A stretch of 64,000 bases of DNA from Devosia sp. Leaf420 (GCF_001425445.1 NZ_LMQU01000015.1:124001-188000), one strand, 5' to 3'; counted from the stretch's first letter, positions 9,954 through 19,861 are shown. Notes: a model not told the origin generated them from the sequence alone. Made by a program: numbers and translations.

Positions 9954-10724
9954 TCAAGCATTCGCCCAGCCGCCATCCACGACGAACTGCTGCGCCGAGA
10001 TCATCTTGCTGTCGTCCGCCGCGAGGAACAGCGCCATGCGCGCGACATCCTCCGGCATGACGCGTCCAGCAAGCGGCTGGTTGGCTTCGATTTCGGCCTC
10101 CCCCTTCGCATCGAGCCAATGGGTAATCTGGCGCTCCGTCATCACCCAGCCGGGCACGAGCGTATTGACGCGAATGCCGCTCTTGCCCAGTTCGCGCGCC
10201 ATTGAGCGTGTCAGCCCATGGGTCGCAGCCTTGGCCGTTTCATAGACCGGGATCTTTGGGGTCATGATCATCCAGCTGATCGAGCCGGTGTTGATGATCG
10301 ACCCGCGACCAGCCTTGATCATGCCGGGCGCCACGGCCTGGATGGCGAAGAAAGCGTGCTTGAGATTGACCGCCATGCGCTCGTCCCAATAGGCGGGGGT
10401 CACCTCGCTCCAGTCGTGGCGCTGGTCATTCGCGGCATTGTTGATCAGCGCCAGCGTATCCCCATGGGCGGCGGCAAAGCCGGCGATGACGGCCTGATAG
10501 GCTTCGGTGTCGGTGACGTCGCAGAGGGTGAAGAGAACAGTCTGGCCGGCCGCGGTTAGTTCCTCGGCCAAGGCCTTGCCCGCCTCATCGGCGATATCGA
10601 CAAAGCCCACCTTCGCCCCCTGCGCCGCAAAAAGGCGGACAAGCGACTCGCCGATCCCCGAGGCGCCGCCGGAAATGACGACCGGCATGCCGGCAAGGCT
10701 GGGATAGCGGGCGGTTTCAGTCAT
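9954..10724 (-). CDS. SDR family NAD(P)-dependent oxidoreductase (probable sugar dehydrogenase)
   Basis: Classical short-chain dehydrogenase of 256 residues. The nucleotide-binding motif is SGGASGIGES (residues 18-27), NNAAN lies at 95-99, a catalytic Ser is at about 148-150 and the Tyr161-Lys165 pair lies in YETAK. The C-terminal FVVDGGW is typical of the family. The start is supported by CGGAG eleven bases upstream. It is the last gene of a minus-strand operon after the DapA-family, IlvD/EDD-family and Gfo/Idh/MocA genes. Such sets occur in non-phosphorylative oxidation of pentoses or deoxysugars, where an SDR oxidises the sugar or an intermediate. The actual substrate cannot be read from sequence. 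A 72-base palindromic repeat lies 60 bases beyond its 3' end. Confidence 0.88.
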   Translation of the reverse strand: MTETARYPSLAGMPVVISGGASGIGESLVRLFAAQGAKVGFVDIADEAGKALAEELTAAGQTVLFTLCDVTDTEAYQAVIAGFAAAHGDTLALINNAANDQRHDWSEVTPAYWDERMAVNLKHAFFAIQAVAPGMIKAGRGSIINTGSISWMIMTPKIPVYETAKAATHGLTRSMARELGKSGIRVNTLVPGWVMTERQITHWLDAKGEAEIEANQPLAGRVMPEDVARMALFLAADDSKMISAQQFVVDGGWANA

Positions 10725-10793
10725 GGCAGCTCCGGAAGGCTCGATAGTTTTTTGCTATCTAGCCCTCCCAGCCTATCCAAGAAAACCGCAAAA

Positions 10794-11693
10794 TCAGCGA
10801 AGCTGGTTCGCGGCGATAAACGCGTCGAGCTTTCCCTGCTGCGCCGGTGTGAGCGGCCAGGCGGAAGGCGGCCGCGTCGGGCCGCAATCGCGGCCGAGCG
10901 CCTTGAGTGCGGCCTTGACGCCGGTGACATTGGTGCCGTTCATTTCTTCGGCTCGGATATCTTCGAACGCGCGCATGCCAGCAACGAGCTCATTGGCCTC
11001 CGCATAATTTCCGGCCTCGAGCGCGGCGTGAATGGCGAGCGACCGTTCGGGCCAGACATTGATGAGGCCAGAGGTAAATCCGCGCGCCCCGACAGCATAA
11101 AAACTAGGTGCCCAGACTTCGGCGAGCCCACCGACCCAGACGATCACGGGGTCGCAAGCGGCCTTGGCTTCGGCCAGCTTGAGCGGATTGGGCGTCGCCC
11201 ATTTGACGCCCTTGACCCCCGGCACAGCGCAGAGATCGGCAATGGCCTTGGTGCCGATCGCGTCGTTGCGCAGATAGAGCATCATCGGCAAGCCGCCCGA
11301 GGCATCGGCAACGGCCTTGATATAGTCGACGACGCCACGCGGGGAGACAAAGGGATCGGGCGGCTGGTGGATCATCAGCGCGGTGGCGCCCGCTTCGGCG
11401 GAGGTCTTGGCCAGCGCCGTGGCATCGCGAATGCCGCGGCCAATGCCGGCGAGCACAGGCGCCCGGCCATCAACCAGCGCGACGACCTCGCGCACCATGA
11501 TCGAGGCCTCGTCGGTCGTCAGCGCGTAAAACTCCCCGGTATTGCCATTGACCACCGGCATATGAAGCCCCGCGGAAAGTGCGCGATCAACAATCGGCAC
11601 CAGTTTTTGCGGCGCCACGTCGCCCTTGTCGTCATAGGGGGTGACAAGAATGCCGGAAATGCCGGTCAGGGCCTGGTCGAGAGTGAGTGGCAT
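10794..11693 (-). CDS. DapA/NAL superfamily aldolase or dehydratase (2-keto-3-deoxy sugar acid lyase type)
   Basis: Class I Schiff-base lyase of 299 residues with a TIM-barrel fold. Residues 50-54 (GNTGE) match the pyruvate carboxylate-binding motif, Tyr140 is in the position of the catalytic tyrosine, and Lys164 in GVKWAT is the probable Schiff-base lysine. Lysine biosynthesis is unlikely as its role because it is embedded between an SDR and an IlvD/EDD dehydratase. In that context relatives cleave or dehydrate 2-keto-3-deoxy-pentonates (for example L-2-keto-3-deoxyarabonate dehydratase or a KDG-type aldolase). It is transcribed with the SDR gene 69 bases downstream. A palindromic repeat sits just upstream, in the gap to the dehydratase gene. 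Confidence 0.88.
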   Translation of the reverse strand: MPLTLDQALTGISGILVTPYDDKGDVAPQKLVPIVDRALSAGLHMPVVNGNTGEFYALTTDEASIMVREVVALVDGRAPVLAGIGRGIRDATALAKTSAEAGATALMIHQPPDPFVSPRGVVDYIKAVADASGGLPMMLYLRNDAIGTKAIADLCAVPGVKGVKWATPNPLKLAEAKAACDPVIVWVGGLAEVWAPSFYAVGARGFTSGLINVWPERSLAIHAALEAGNYAEANELVAGMRAFEDIRAEEMNGTNVTGVKAALKALGRDCGPTRPPSAWPLTPAQQGKLDAFIAANQLR

Positions 11694-11730
11694 TCGCTTT
11701 TCCTTGTGCTCCAGTGGCGCCCTACGCTCG

Positions 11731-11802
11731 ATGTCACCCCGGCCTTGAGCCGGGGCTTATCCTGAGATCTCGAGATGGATCCCCGCCTGCGCGGGGATGA
11801 CA
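11731..11802. repeat. Palindromic dispersed repeat, copy 2 (inverted relative to copy 1)
   Basis: A 72-base element running from ATGTCACC to GGATGACA; it is the inverted counterpart of 9821-9892, with about five differences. It sits inside an operon, between the IlvD/EDD-family gene and the DapA-family gene. When transcribed it would form two stable hairpins in the operon mRNA and could protect or terminate part of the message. Confidence 0.85.
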
Positions 11803-11851
11803 ATCGGTGGACGTGAGGGCATCGTGTTCACCACGAGGACCCCGCATTCCC

Positions 11852-13582
11852 TCAATAAATATCCGGCTCCCCAGCCGCAGGCCCAAACCCGCGCTCGAGG
11901 AAATCGAAGTCGCAGCCCTTGTCGGCCTGCGTGACGTGTTTGGAATACATCCAGCCCCAGCCGCGTTGAAAGCGGGGCTCCGGCGGCGTCCAGGCGGCGC
12001 GGCGGCGCGCGATTTCGTCTTCGGCAACCAGCATGTCGAGCCGGCGATTTTCGAGATCGAGTTTGACGATGTCCCCGGTCTGCAGCAGCGCCAGGGGACC
12101 GCCGACGTAAGACTCCGGCGCCACATGCAACACGCAGGCGCCGTAAGAGGTGCCGCTCATGCGTGCGTCGGAAATGCGCAGCATGTCGCGAAAGCCCTGC
12201 TTGATCAGGGCTTTGGGGATGGGCAGCATGCCCCATTCGGGCATGCCGGGGCCACCGAGCGGACCGGCATTGCGCAGCACCAGGACGTGGTCGGGCGTGA
12301 CATCGAGATCTTCGTCGTCGATCGCCGCCTTCATCTCGGCGTAGGAATCAAAGACTAGCGCGGGGCCTTGATGTTGATAATATTTCGGGTCACAGGCCGC
12401 GGGTTTGATCACCGCGCCATCCGGGCAAAGATTGCCGCGCAGCACGGCAAGCGAGCCCTCGTGATAGACCGGGTTCGATAGCGGCCGGATAACGTCATCA
12501 TTATAGACCTTGGCGCCATCAAGGTTCTCGCCCAGCGACTTGCCATTGGCGGTGATGCAAGAGAGGTGGAGGCGATCGGCAATCTGCGCCATCAGCCCCC
12601 TGATCCCACCGGCAATATAAAAGTCTTCCATCAGATAGCCGGTGCCCGACGGGCGGACATTGGCGAGAAGGGGTGTCGTCCGTCCCAGCGCGTCGAGATC
12701 GTCGAGATCGAGGTCGACCCCGGCGCGGCGCGCCATGGCAATGATGTGGACCACGGCATTGGTCGAGCAGCCGGTGGCCATGGCGACAATGGCGCCATTG
12801 CGTATCGAGGCTTCGGTGACGATACGGTTGGGCGCGAGGTCCTCCCAGACCATGTCGACAATGCGCCGCCCGCAATCGGCGGCCATGCGCTGGTGTGCTG
12901 AGTCGACCGCCGGGATGGATGACGCGCCGGGCAGGGTGAGGCCCATGGCATCGACAATGGCGGTCATGGTCGACGCCGTGCCCATGGTCATGCAGACGCC
13001 CGCCGAGCGTGCGATGCCGCCTTGAAGGCCTTGCCATTCCTCGTCCGAAACATTGCCGGCGCGGCGCTCGTCCCAATATTTCCAGGCGTCGGAGCCTGAG
13101 CCCAGTGTCTTGCCGGCATAATTGCCGCGCATCATCGGCCCAGCGGGCAGGTAGATCATCGGCACATTGGCGGTGATCCCGCCCATGACGAGGCCGGGCG
13201 TGGTCTTGTCGCAACCGCCCATCAGCACCACACCGTCGAGCGGGTGCGAGCGGATGGTTTCCTCGGTCTCCATGGCAAGGAGATTGCGATAGAGCATCGA
13301 TGTCGGCTTGGTAAAACTCTCGTCGACCGAGAGCGTCGGCAGCTCGACCGGAAACCCGCCTGCCGCGAGCACGCCGCGTTTCACCGCTTCGACACGCTCG
13401 GGAAAGTGGCTGTGGCAGGCGTTGAGTTCGGACCAAGTGTTGAGGATGCCGATCACGGGCTTGCCCATGAAATCGGCCTCGGAATAGCCGAGCTGCATCA
13501 GGCGCGAGCGGTGCCCAAAGCTCCGGAGGTCGTCAGGCGCAAACCAGCGCGCGGACCGCAATTGCTCTGATGTCTTGCGCAT
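11852..13582 (-). CDS. IlvD/EDD family dehydratase, L-arabinonate/sugar-acid dehydratase subtype
   Basis: Fe-S dependent dehydratase that converts an aldonic acid to its 2-keto-3-deoxy acid. The ATG at 13582 follows AGGAGGAGATC, a near-perfect ribosome site, so an upstream in-frame start (13657) is rejected; the protein has 576 residues. Cluster-binding cysteines appear in NACHSHF, MGGCDKTTPG and GVCMTMGTAST, and the C-terminal ISDARMSGTSYG motif is present. The opening RKTSEQLRSARWFAPDDLRS closely resembles rhizobial L-arabinonate/D-xylonate dehydratases rather than IlvD proper. It lies between a Gfo/Idh/MocA gene (95 bases upstream) and a DapA-family gene, which supports a non-phosphorylative sugar pathway. 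Arabinonate, xylonate and fuconate remain possible substrates. Confidence 0.92.
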   Translation of the reverse strand: MRKTSEQLRSARWFAPDDLRSFGHRSRLMQLGYSEADFMGKPVIGILNTWSELNACHSHFPERVEAVKRGVLAAGGFPVELPTLSVDESFTKPTSMLYRNLLAMETEETIRSHPLDGVVLMGGCDKTTPGLVMGGITANVPMIYLPAGPMMRGNYAGKTLGSGSDAWKYWDERRAGNVSDEEWQGLQGGIARSAGVCMTMGTASTMTAIVDAMGLTLPGASSIPAVDSAHQRMAADCGRRIVDMVWEDLAPNRIVTEASIRNGAIVAMATGCSTNAVVHIIAMARRAGVDLDLDDLDALGRTTPLLANVRPSGTGYLMEDFYIAGGIRGLMAQIADRLHLSCITANGKSLGENLDGAKVYNDDVIRPLSNPVYHEGSLAVLRGNLCPDGAVIKPAACDPKYYQHQGPALVFDSYAEMKAAIDDEDLDVTPDHVLVLRNAGPLGGPGMPEWGMLPIPKALIKQGFRDMLRISDARMSGTSYGACVLHVAPESYVGGPLALLQTGDIVKLDLENRRLDMLVAEDEIARRRAAWTPPEPRFQRGWGWMYSKHVTQADKGCDFDFLERGFGPAAGEPDIY

Positions 13583-13676
13583 GATCTCCTCCTCATGCCG
13601 TCGCTGCAGGGAAGCAAGGGGCCCGCCTCCCAACGGGCCCCCAGCCGTGTCGATCAAGCCTTGATCCGCTTTTTGG

Positions 13677-14957
13677 TCAGAGTTTGACTAGTGTCCGCAC
13701 ATCGACCGGCAAGCCGGTGGCAAAGGACTGGTTGGCCGCAATACCGGTCAGGATCGAGAGCGCACCATCGCGATGGTTGGCGCCATAGCCAGGGCGCGGC
13801 GTCGCGTTGCCGAAGATCTCTTCGAGCATGATCTTGTCGCCGCCGCCATGGCCGCCTTCGCCGGCCGGTACGTGAACCACTCGAGATTCGCCATGGAGCG
13901 GGAAGTGGTAGAGGTCGACGCCCTTGGCCGCGCCCTCTGCCGTCGAGGTCGAGCCGGCATTGATATAGGATGTCTCGCGAACCATCAGCTCGAGCCGTCC
14001 ACCGGTGCCGTTGATGGCGACGTTGAAGCCTTCCCAGGGCGCATAGGCATAGAGCGAATAGGTCATCACCGCCTTGTTGCGATAACGGACCATGACATTC
14101 ATTGTGTCTTCGATGGAAATGCCGTCGCCAAAGACGTTCTGGTCGCGCTGGTAGCCGTCTTCCTTCTCCGCGTCCCAATAGAGCGCCTTCTGCGTCGGGG
14201 TCGCGGTCAGATCGATGGCAAACTTGTCGTCCTTGGCCGCTTCGACGCCGGTCGTGCGGGTATAGGGCGTGAAAACGCCGCGTTCTTCGGCATTGGCGCG
14301 GCCGTAAAACTTGAGATCGCCCATGGCAAAGACTGTGTCGGGCTGGCTACCGAGCCAGAAATTGACGAGGTCGAAGTGGTGGGTCGACTTGTGGACCATC
14401 AGGCCACCGGAATTGCGCTTGTCGCGGTGCCAGCGGCGGAAATAATCGGCGCCGTGGCGCGTATCGAGCAGCCATTCGAAGTGGATCGAGGTCGGCGTGC
14501 CGATGGCGCCTTCGGCGATCAGCTCGCGCAGGGCCGAGTTGTGCGGGGCATAGCGGTAGTTGAAGGTCACGCGGACATTGCGTCCGGTGCGCTCGACGGC
14601 GTCCAGAATCTCCTGGCACTTTTCCTTGTCGACTGTCATCGGCTTTTCGGTGATGACGTCGCAGCCGAGCTCCATGGCGCGGATGATGTATTTGTGGTGG
14701 GTGCGGTCGACCGAAGTGACAATCACATATTGCGGCTTGGTTTCGGCGATCATGCGCTCGAAATCTTCGGCCTTATAGGTCGGCACGGCTTCGCCGCCGA
14801 GTTCTTCGACGAAGACGCGGTTGGTATAGTCCATGCGCGTCTGGTTGGTGTCGCAGAGTGCGACCATGCGGGAATTGTCCTTGTGGGGTCCCAGAATGGC
14901 CTCGTAGAACATCCTGGCCCGTCCGCCCGTGCCCACGATTGCATAAGTCTTGGCCAT
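13677..14957 (-). CDS. Gfo/Idh/MocA family oxidoreductase
   Basis: NAD(P)-dependent sugar or inositol dehydrogenase of 426 residues. The ATG at 14957 follows AAGGAGCGGAA and is preferred over one five codons upstream. The Rossmann motif is GTGGRAR near residue 8, and the family signature EKPMTVDKEKC (EKP lysine) is clear. HKSTHHFDL matches the conserved catalytic His region of the C-terminal domain. It is the first gene of the operon with the IlvD/EDD, DapA-family and SDR genes and is probably the sugar-oxidising or epimerising entry enzyme. The exact substrate is unknown. A palindromic operator-like site lies about 60 bases upstream. Confidence 0.9.
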   Translation of the reverse strand: MAKTYAIVGTGGRARMFYEAILGPHKDNSRMVALCDTNQTRMDYTNRVFVEELGGEAVPTYKAEDFERMIAETKPQYVIVTSVDRTHHKYIIRAMELGCDVITEKPMTVDKEKCQEILDAVERTGRNVRVTFNYRYAPHNSALRELIAEGAIGTPTSIHFEWLLDTRHGADYFRRWHRDKRNSGGLMVHKSTHHFDLVNFWLGSQPDTVFAMGDLKFYGRANAEERGVFTPYTRTTGVEAAKDDKFAIDLTATPTQKALYWDAEKEDGYQRDQNVFGDGISIEDTMNVMVRYRNKAVMTYSLYAYAPWEGFNVAINGTGGRLELMVRETSYINAGSTSTAEGAAKGVDLYHFPLHGESRVVHVPAGEGGHGGGDKIMLEEIFGNATPRPGYGANHRDGALSILTGIAANQSFATGLPVDVRTLVKL

Positions 14958-15016
14958 TTCCGCTCCTTGCATGCCGGCTCATCCGCGGCGCGATCAACAG
15001 GGGTATTCGCCGCGCG

Positions 15017-15028
15017 GTTACATGTACC
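15017..15028. promoter_or_regulatory. Candidate operator palindrome upstream of the sugar-acid operon
   Basis: GTTACATGTACC contains the perfect 8-base palindrome TACATGTA and matches its own reverse complement at 10 of 12 positions. It sits 60-71 bases upstream of the Gfo/Idh/MocA start, where a repressor of this operon could act. GntR-family operators often look like this, but no regulator gene is adjacent. This is a single site with no second copy seen in the window, so it is only a candidate. Confidence 0.3.
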
Positions 15029-15068
15029 ATACAAGATTGGCGGCGTGCACTTGTTCTTTTGGCGCAAC

Positions 15069-15113
15069 CTAAAAAAGGCGAAACGCGCGGCCCCAAGGGA
15101 GCCGCGCGTTTCG
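15069..15113 (-). terminator. Rho-independent terminator of the MFS transporter gene
   Basis: Read on the minus strand, a perfect 13-base stem (CGAAACGCGCGGC with its complement, plus strand 15079-15113) with a 9-base loop is followed by CCTTTTTT. It begins about 30 bases past the stop of the MFS gene and separates it from the downstream sugar-acid operon. Confidence 0.88.
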
Positions 15114-15143
15114 ATTCTTTCCAACAATTCAGATGCTTGGCGC

Positions 15144-16472
15144 TCAGTTGGTCCGCGCCAACTGCCGGTTGAAGTAGAGCGCGAGGAGCGTACAGACCGC
15201 ACCCGACAGCAGATAGGCACCCGAGGAAATCAGCCCGAACGAGGCCGAAAGCGCCAGCGCCACAACCGGCGCAAAGCCGGCGCCGAAGAGCCAGGCCATG
15301 TCCGAAGTCAGCGCCGAACCGGTATAGCGATAGAGCCGGCTGAAGTTCGAGGCGACCACGCCCGAGGATTGGCCAAACGAAACGCCGAGAAGGGCAAAGC
15401 CCACGACCATGTAGATGATTTCGCCGATCTGTCCGGCGCCCAGCAGCAGCGGGGCAAACACGGAATAGACACCGATGAAAGCGGCCGAGACGCCGAGCAG
15501 CCAGCGGCGCCCGAAGCGGTCGGCGAGGAAACCCGAAAGGATCACCGCGACAAGGCCGACACAGGCCGAGCCGACTTCAATCAGCAGAAAATCGACCGGC
15601 GGATCTTCGGTATAGAGGAACACATAGGAGAGCGGAAACACCGTGACCATGTGAAAGAGCGCAAAACTGGCAAGCGGAGCAAAGGCGCCGATGACGACAT
15701 TGCGCCAGTCATTGGCGAGCGTTTCGCGAATGGTCGAGGGGATCAGTTCGCCGCTCTTGAAGAGATTGGTATATTCCGGCGTAACAACGATGCGGAGGCG
15801 CGAGAACAGCGCCACGACGTTGATGGCGAAAGCCACGAAGAACGGATAGCGCCAGCCCCATTCGAGGAAATCCTGGGCCGACAGCGCCGAGGAGAGATAG
15901 GCGAACAGCGCACTCGCGACGATCAGCCCGATCGGAGCGCCCAGTTGAGGCATCATCGCATACCAGCCGCGCTTGTGCTGCGGCGCATTGAGCGCGAGGA
16001 GCGAGGCGAGCCCGTCCCAAGCACCGGCAAGCGCGAGGCCTTGGCCGATGCGGAAGATGATGAGGATGGCAATGGCAAGCCAACCCACCTGATCATAGCT
16101 TGGGAGGAACGCCACGGCCACCGTCGAAACGCCGAGCAACATAAGCGCGATGGTCAGCCGCACACCGCGGCCATAGTTTCGGTCGACTGCCGAAAACAGC
16201 ACCGTACCGAACGGGCGCGCGACGAATGCGAGCGCAAAAACCGCGAAAGAAAGCAGTGTTCCGGTCACCGGATCGGCAAAGGAAAAGATGACCGAGGGAA
16301 AAACCAGCACCGAGGCAATGGCATAGACGAAGAAGTCGAAGAACTCGGACGTGCGACCAATAATCACACCGATGGCGATTTCGCCAGCGTCAACTGCTCG
16401 ATGACTGTCGTTGACGTTGCGCGCGTCTTGCTCAGCCGATGTTTCACCGACATGCGTAGAAGAAGCGGCCAT
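15144..16472 (-). CDS. MFS transporter (metabolite:H+ symporter-like)
   Basis: Inner-membrane secondary transporter of 442 residues with about 12 hydrophobic segments. The loop between the second and third segments (FVARPFGTVLFSAVDRNYGR) and the later ADRFGRRWLLG match the MFS signature, and GRTSEFFDFFVYAIASVL near the start resembles the metabolite:H+ symporter subgroup. An AGGAG site lies nine bases before the ATG. It is divergent from the cyo operon and is followed by its own terminator, so it is not simply part of the sugar-acid operon downstream. It may still import the substrate of that pathway, which is a guess from position only. Confidence 0.88.
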   Translation of the reverse strand: MAASSTHVGETSAEQDARNVNDSHRAVDAGEIAIGVIIGRTSEFFDFFVYAIASVLVFPSVIFSFADPVTGTLLSFAVFALAFVARPFGTVLFSAVDRNYGRGVRLTIALMLLGVSTVAVAFLPSYDQVGWLAIAILIIFRIGQGLALAGAWDGLASLLALNAPQHKRGWYAMMPQLGAPIGLIVASALFAYLSSALSAQDFLEWGWRYPFFVAFAINVVALFSRLRIVVTPEYTNLFKSGELIPSTIRETLANDWRNVVIGAFAPLASFALFHMVTVFPLSYVFLYTEDPPVDFLLIEVGSACVGLVAVILSGFLADRFGRRWLLGVSAAFIGVYSVFAPLLLGAGQIGEIIYMVVGFALLGVSFGQSSGVVASNFSRLYRYTGSALTSDMAWLFGAGFAPVVALALSASFGLISSGAYLLSGAVCTLLALYFNRQLARTN

Positions 16473-16672
16473 ATCGCTAAGCTCCTGACTTTAATCGATT
16501 TTCCTTTGAGGGCTATTCCGGCTCGCTCAATAGGACGCCCAGGATATGGGCAATTTCGTTTTCTCATGCATTATAGCGCGGCGACTTACGAGTGGACAAA
16601 ATGTCCGATGGCGCTGTTCGCTCCATGAGAGTAGGCCGCAAGGAAAGCGCAGTCTTCCTCCCAAGGGCCGCC

Positions 16673-17866
16673 ATGTCACGTTTTGCCAAATTCCTGTCTG
16701 TCTCTTTGCTGGCACCATTCCTTGCCGGTTGCAATGCCGTGGTGATGGCGCCGGCCGGCGATATCGCCGTGCAACAGCGCGATCTGATCATCATCGCTAC
16801 GGTGCTGATGCTCCTGATCATCATCCCGGTCATGGTGCTGGTGGTGCTCTTCGCCCGAAAATACCGGGCGTCCAACACTGAAGCCGAATATGAGCCAGAT
16901 TGGCACCATTCGACCCGGCTCGAACTCGTCATCTGGTCGGCGCCCCTCGCCATCATCATCTGTCTTGGCGCGGTCACTTGGGTGTCGACGCATTTGCTCG
17001 ATCCCTATCGCGAACTTGGCCGCCTCGGCCCCGATCGTCCGGTCCCCGCCAATACCGAGCCGCTTGAAGTGGAAGTGGTCGCGCTCGATTGGAAGTGGAT
17101 GTTCATCTATCCCCAGTACGACATCGCGACCGTCAACGAACTCGTCGTGCCTGTCGATCGTCCGATCAGCTTCCGGCTGACCGCGTCGACGGTGATGAAC
17201 TCGTTCTACATCCCTGCCATGGCCGGCATGATCTACGCCATGCCCGGCATGCAGACCCGCCTTCATGGCGTCATCAACAATCCCGGCGAATACAAGGGCA
17301 TTGCCGCTCACTATAGCGGCCATGGTTTCTCGGGCATGCACTTCGTCACCAAGGGTGTCAGCGACGCTGAATTCGATACCTGGGTCGGCGACGTCAAGGG
17401 TTCGCCCGATATGCTCAACCGCCAGCGCTATCTCGAAGTCGAAAAGCCCAGCGAACACGTGCCGGTCATGCATTTTGCCGGCGTTGAAAGCGGGCTTTAT
17501 ACCGCCATCGTCAATATGTGCGTCGAACTCGATAAGATGTGCATGAGCGAGATGATGTCGATTGACGAGCAGGGCGGCCTTGGCCATGCCGGCATCGATA
17601 ATCTCGCACCCGCGCTTTATGGCGGCGGCGAACGCAATCGCTCGCCCTTTGGCCCGCAAAAGACCTATGTCGCGGCGATCTGCTCGACCGACGAAGCCAT
17701 CGCCATGACCGCAAAGCTCCCGGCCATCCACGCGCCGAACAGCGCGCCGCTGCTTGGCCGCGGCATTGCCCGGCCGGAAGCTGTTGCCCAAAGCAATGCA
17801 CCCGCTCTTGACTGGCTCGCCGGCAAGCTCGCCTTCAATCAAAACACATCGACTGACGCGCTATGA
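16673..17866 (+). CDS. cyoA: Cytochrome bo3-type ubiquinol oxidase subunit II
   Basis: Membrane-anchored subunit of the terminal quinol oxidase. The ATG at 16673 gives a lipoprotein signal with the lipobox LAGC, two transmembrane segments (about residues 40-65 and 85-105), and a periplasmic cupredoxin-like domain. The usual CuA ligands are absent: the region [11 protein letters not shown] has no CxxxC, which marks a quinol oxidase rather than a cytochrome c oxidase. It has 397 residues, longer than E. coli CyoA (315), with an extended C-terminal tail. The gene overlaps cyoB by ATGA. In-frame upstream starts exist from 16592 but would bury the lipoprotein signal. Confidence 0.92.
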   Translation: MSRFAKFLSVSLLAPFLAGCNAVVMAPAGDIAVQQRDLIIIATVLMLLIIIPVMVLVVLFARKYRASNTEAEYEPDWHHSTRLELVIWSAPLAIIICLGAVTWVSTHLLDPYRELGRLGPDRPVPANTEPLEVEVVALDWKWMFIYPQYDIATVNELVVPVDRPISFRLTASTVMNSFYIPAMAGMIYAMPGMQTRLHGVINNPGEYKGIAAHYSGHGFSGMHFVTKGVSDAEFDTWVGDVKGSPDMLNRQRYLEVEKPSEHVPVMHFAGVESGLYTAIVNMCVELDKMCMSEMMSIDEQGGLGHAGIDNLAPALYGGGERNRSPFGPQKTYVAAICSTDEAIAMTAKLPAIHAPNSAPLLGRGIARPEAVAQSNAPALDWLAGKLAFNQNTSTDAL

Positions 17867-19860
17867 CAAACGAGTTCTGGTCCTTCATCTTCGGGCGCCT
17901 GACCTGGGACGTGCTGCCGCTGCACGAACCGATCGTCGTCGTCACCTTCATCGTGGTCGCCATCGCAGGCCTCGCCGTCGTCGGCGCCATCACCTATTTC
18001 AAGCTCTGGGGCTACCTCTGGAAAGAGTGGTTCACGAGCGTCGATCACAAGAAGGTCGGCATCATGTATATGGTGCTGGGCCTCGTCATGCTGCTGCGCG
18101 GCTTTGCCGATGCCTTGATGATGCGCCTCCAGCAGGCCATCGCCTTCAATGGTTCTGAAGGCTATCTCAACGCCCACCACTATGATCAGCTGTTTTCCGT
18201 CCACGGCGTGATCATGATCTTCTTCGTCGCCATGCCGCTGATCACCGGCTTCATGAACTATATCGTTCCGTTGCAGATCGGCGCGCGCGACGTCAGCTTC
18301 CCCTTCCTCAACAATTTCTCGTTCTGGATGACGGCGAGCGGCGCTGTGCTGGTCATGGCGAGCTTGTTCATCGGCGAATTCGCCCAGACCGGTTGGCTGG
18401 CCTTCCCGCCTTTGTCAGGCATCGAACATTCACCGGCCTCGGGCGTCGACTATTACATCTGGGCGCTGCAGATCGCGGGCGTGGGCACGACCCTTTCGGG
18501 GGTCAATCTCATCGCGACCATCATCAAGATGCGCGCGCCAGGCATGACCTTGATGAAGATGCCAGTCTTCACCTGGACTTCGCTCTGTACCAACGTCCTG
18601 ATCGTGGCGTCCTTCCCGATCCTGACCGCCGTGCTGACGTTGCTCGCCCTCGATCGCTATGTGGGGACGAACTTCTTCACCTCCGATTTCGGCGGCAATC
18701 CGATGATGTATGTCAACCTCATCTGGATCTGGGGCCATCCGGAAGTTTACATCCTTATCCTGCCTGCCTTCGGCATCTTCTCCGAAGTCGCCTCGACCTT
18801 TTCGGGCAAGCGCCTCTTTGGTTACACGTCCATGGTCTATGCCACGGTCGTTATTACAGTGCTGTCCTATCTCGTCTGGCTGCACCACTTCTTCACCATG
18901 GGGTCCGGTGCGAGCGTCAATTCGTTCTTTGGCATCACGACGATGATCATCTCGATCCCCACGGGGGCGAAGATCTTCAACTGGCTCTTCACGATGTATA
19001 AGGGCCGGATCCGGTTCGAACTGCCGATGATGTGGCTCATCGCCTTCATGCTCACCTTTACCATTGGTGGCATGACCGGCGTGCTGCTCGCCGTGCCGCC
19101 GGCCGACTTCGTGCTGCACAATTCGCTGTTCCTCGTGGCGCACTTCCACAACGTCATCATCGGCGGCGTGCTGTTCGGCATCTTTGCCGGCATCAACTAC
19201 TGGTGGCCCAAGGCCTTCGGCTACAAGCTCAACCAGTTCTGGGGCAAGATCTCGTTCTGGCTCTGGAATGTCGGCTTCTGGCTCGCTTTCGGTCCGCTTT
19301 ATGTGCTGGGCCTGATGGGTGTCACCCGGCGTCTCCGCACATTCGATGATCCATCGCTCCAGATCTGGTTCATCATTGCCGGTATCGGTGCTCTCGTCAT
19401 CGCCGGCGGCATCGGCGCCATGATCATCCAGTTCACCGTCTCGATCATGTCCAAGAACAAGGAATGGGACACGACCGGCGATCCGTGGAACGGCCGCACC
19501 CTCGAATGGGCAACGTCTTCGCCGCCGCCACAATACAACTTCGCCTTTACCCCGATCATCCACGATGGCGATGCCTGGGCGGATATGAAAGCGCGCAATG
19601 CACAGCGTCCGGTCACGGGCTATATGGACATCCATATGCCGCGCAATACCGGCACGGGCATCATCCTTGCCGGCCTCAGCGTCGTCCTTGGCTTTGCGCT
19701 CATCTGGTATATGTGGTGGCTCGTCATCCTGAGCTTTGTCGCCATCATCGGCGCGGCCATCATGCATACCTTCAATTATGACCGCGATTATTACATCCCG
19801 ATCGAGGCTGTGGCCGAGGTCGAAGACGAGCGCACGCGCCTCTTGAGCGGAGCACGCTAA
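17863..19860 (+). CDS. cyoB: Cytochrome bo3 ubiquinol oxidase subunit I
   Basis: Catalytic haem-copper subunit, 665 residues, matching the length of E. coli CyoB. It carries the haem-copper oxidase landmarks in order: [13 protein letters not shown] (CuB His and the cross-linked Tyr), WLHHFFTMG (two CuB His), and HFHNVIIGG (haem ligands). The longer N- and C-terminal extensions are typical for CyoB. It reduces oxygen to water with quinol electrons and pumps protons. It overlaps cyoA by four bases, and cyoC starts one base after its stop. Confidence 0.96.
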   Translation: MTNEFWSFIFGRLTWDVLPLHEPIVVVTFIVVAIAGLAVVGAITYFKLWGYLWKEWFTSVDHKKVGIMYMVLGLVMLLRGFADALMMRLQQAIAFNGSEGYLNAHHYDQLFSVHGVIMIFFVAMPLITGFMNYIVPLQIGARDVSFPFLNNFSFWMTASGAVLVMASLFIGEFAQTGWLAFPPLSGIEHSPASGVDYYIWALQIAGVGTTLSGVNLIATIIKMRAPGMTLMKMPVFTWTSLCTNVLIVASFPILTAVLTLLALDRYVGTNFFTSDFGGNPMMYVNLIWIWGHPEVYILILPAFGIFSEVASTFSGKRLFGYTSMVYATVVITVLSYLVWLHHFFTMGSGASVNSFFGITTMIISIPTGAKIFNWLFTMYKGRIRFELPMMWLIAFMLTFTIGGMTGVLLAVPPADFVLHNSLFLVAHFHNVIIGGVLFGIFAGINYWWPKAFGYKLNQFWGKISFWLWNVGFWLAFGPLYVLGLMGVTRRLRTFDDPSLQIWFIIAGIGALVIAGGIGAMIIQFTVSIMSKNKEWDTTGDPWNGRTLEWATSSPPPQYNFAFTPIIHDGDAWADMKARNAQRPVTGYMDIHMPRNTGTGIILAGLSVVLGFALIWYMWWLVILSFVAIIGAAIMHTFNYDRDYYIPIEAVAEVEDERTRLLSGAR

Positions 19861-19861
19861 G

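Noticed and set aside
10742..10760. Small hairpin GATAG-CTATC with a T6 loop upstream of the SDR gene.
   Set aside because: The T run is in the loop and not after the stem, so it is not a terminator; the stem is too short to call.
13773..16628. A very long open frame (about 950 codons) on the plus strand.
   Set aside because: It lies antisense to the Gfo/Idh/MocA and MFS genes, whose families are clear. Its composition (rich in Arg, Gly, Asp, His) is that of a GC-driven antisense frame.
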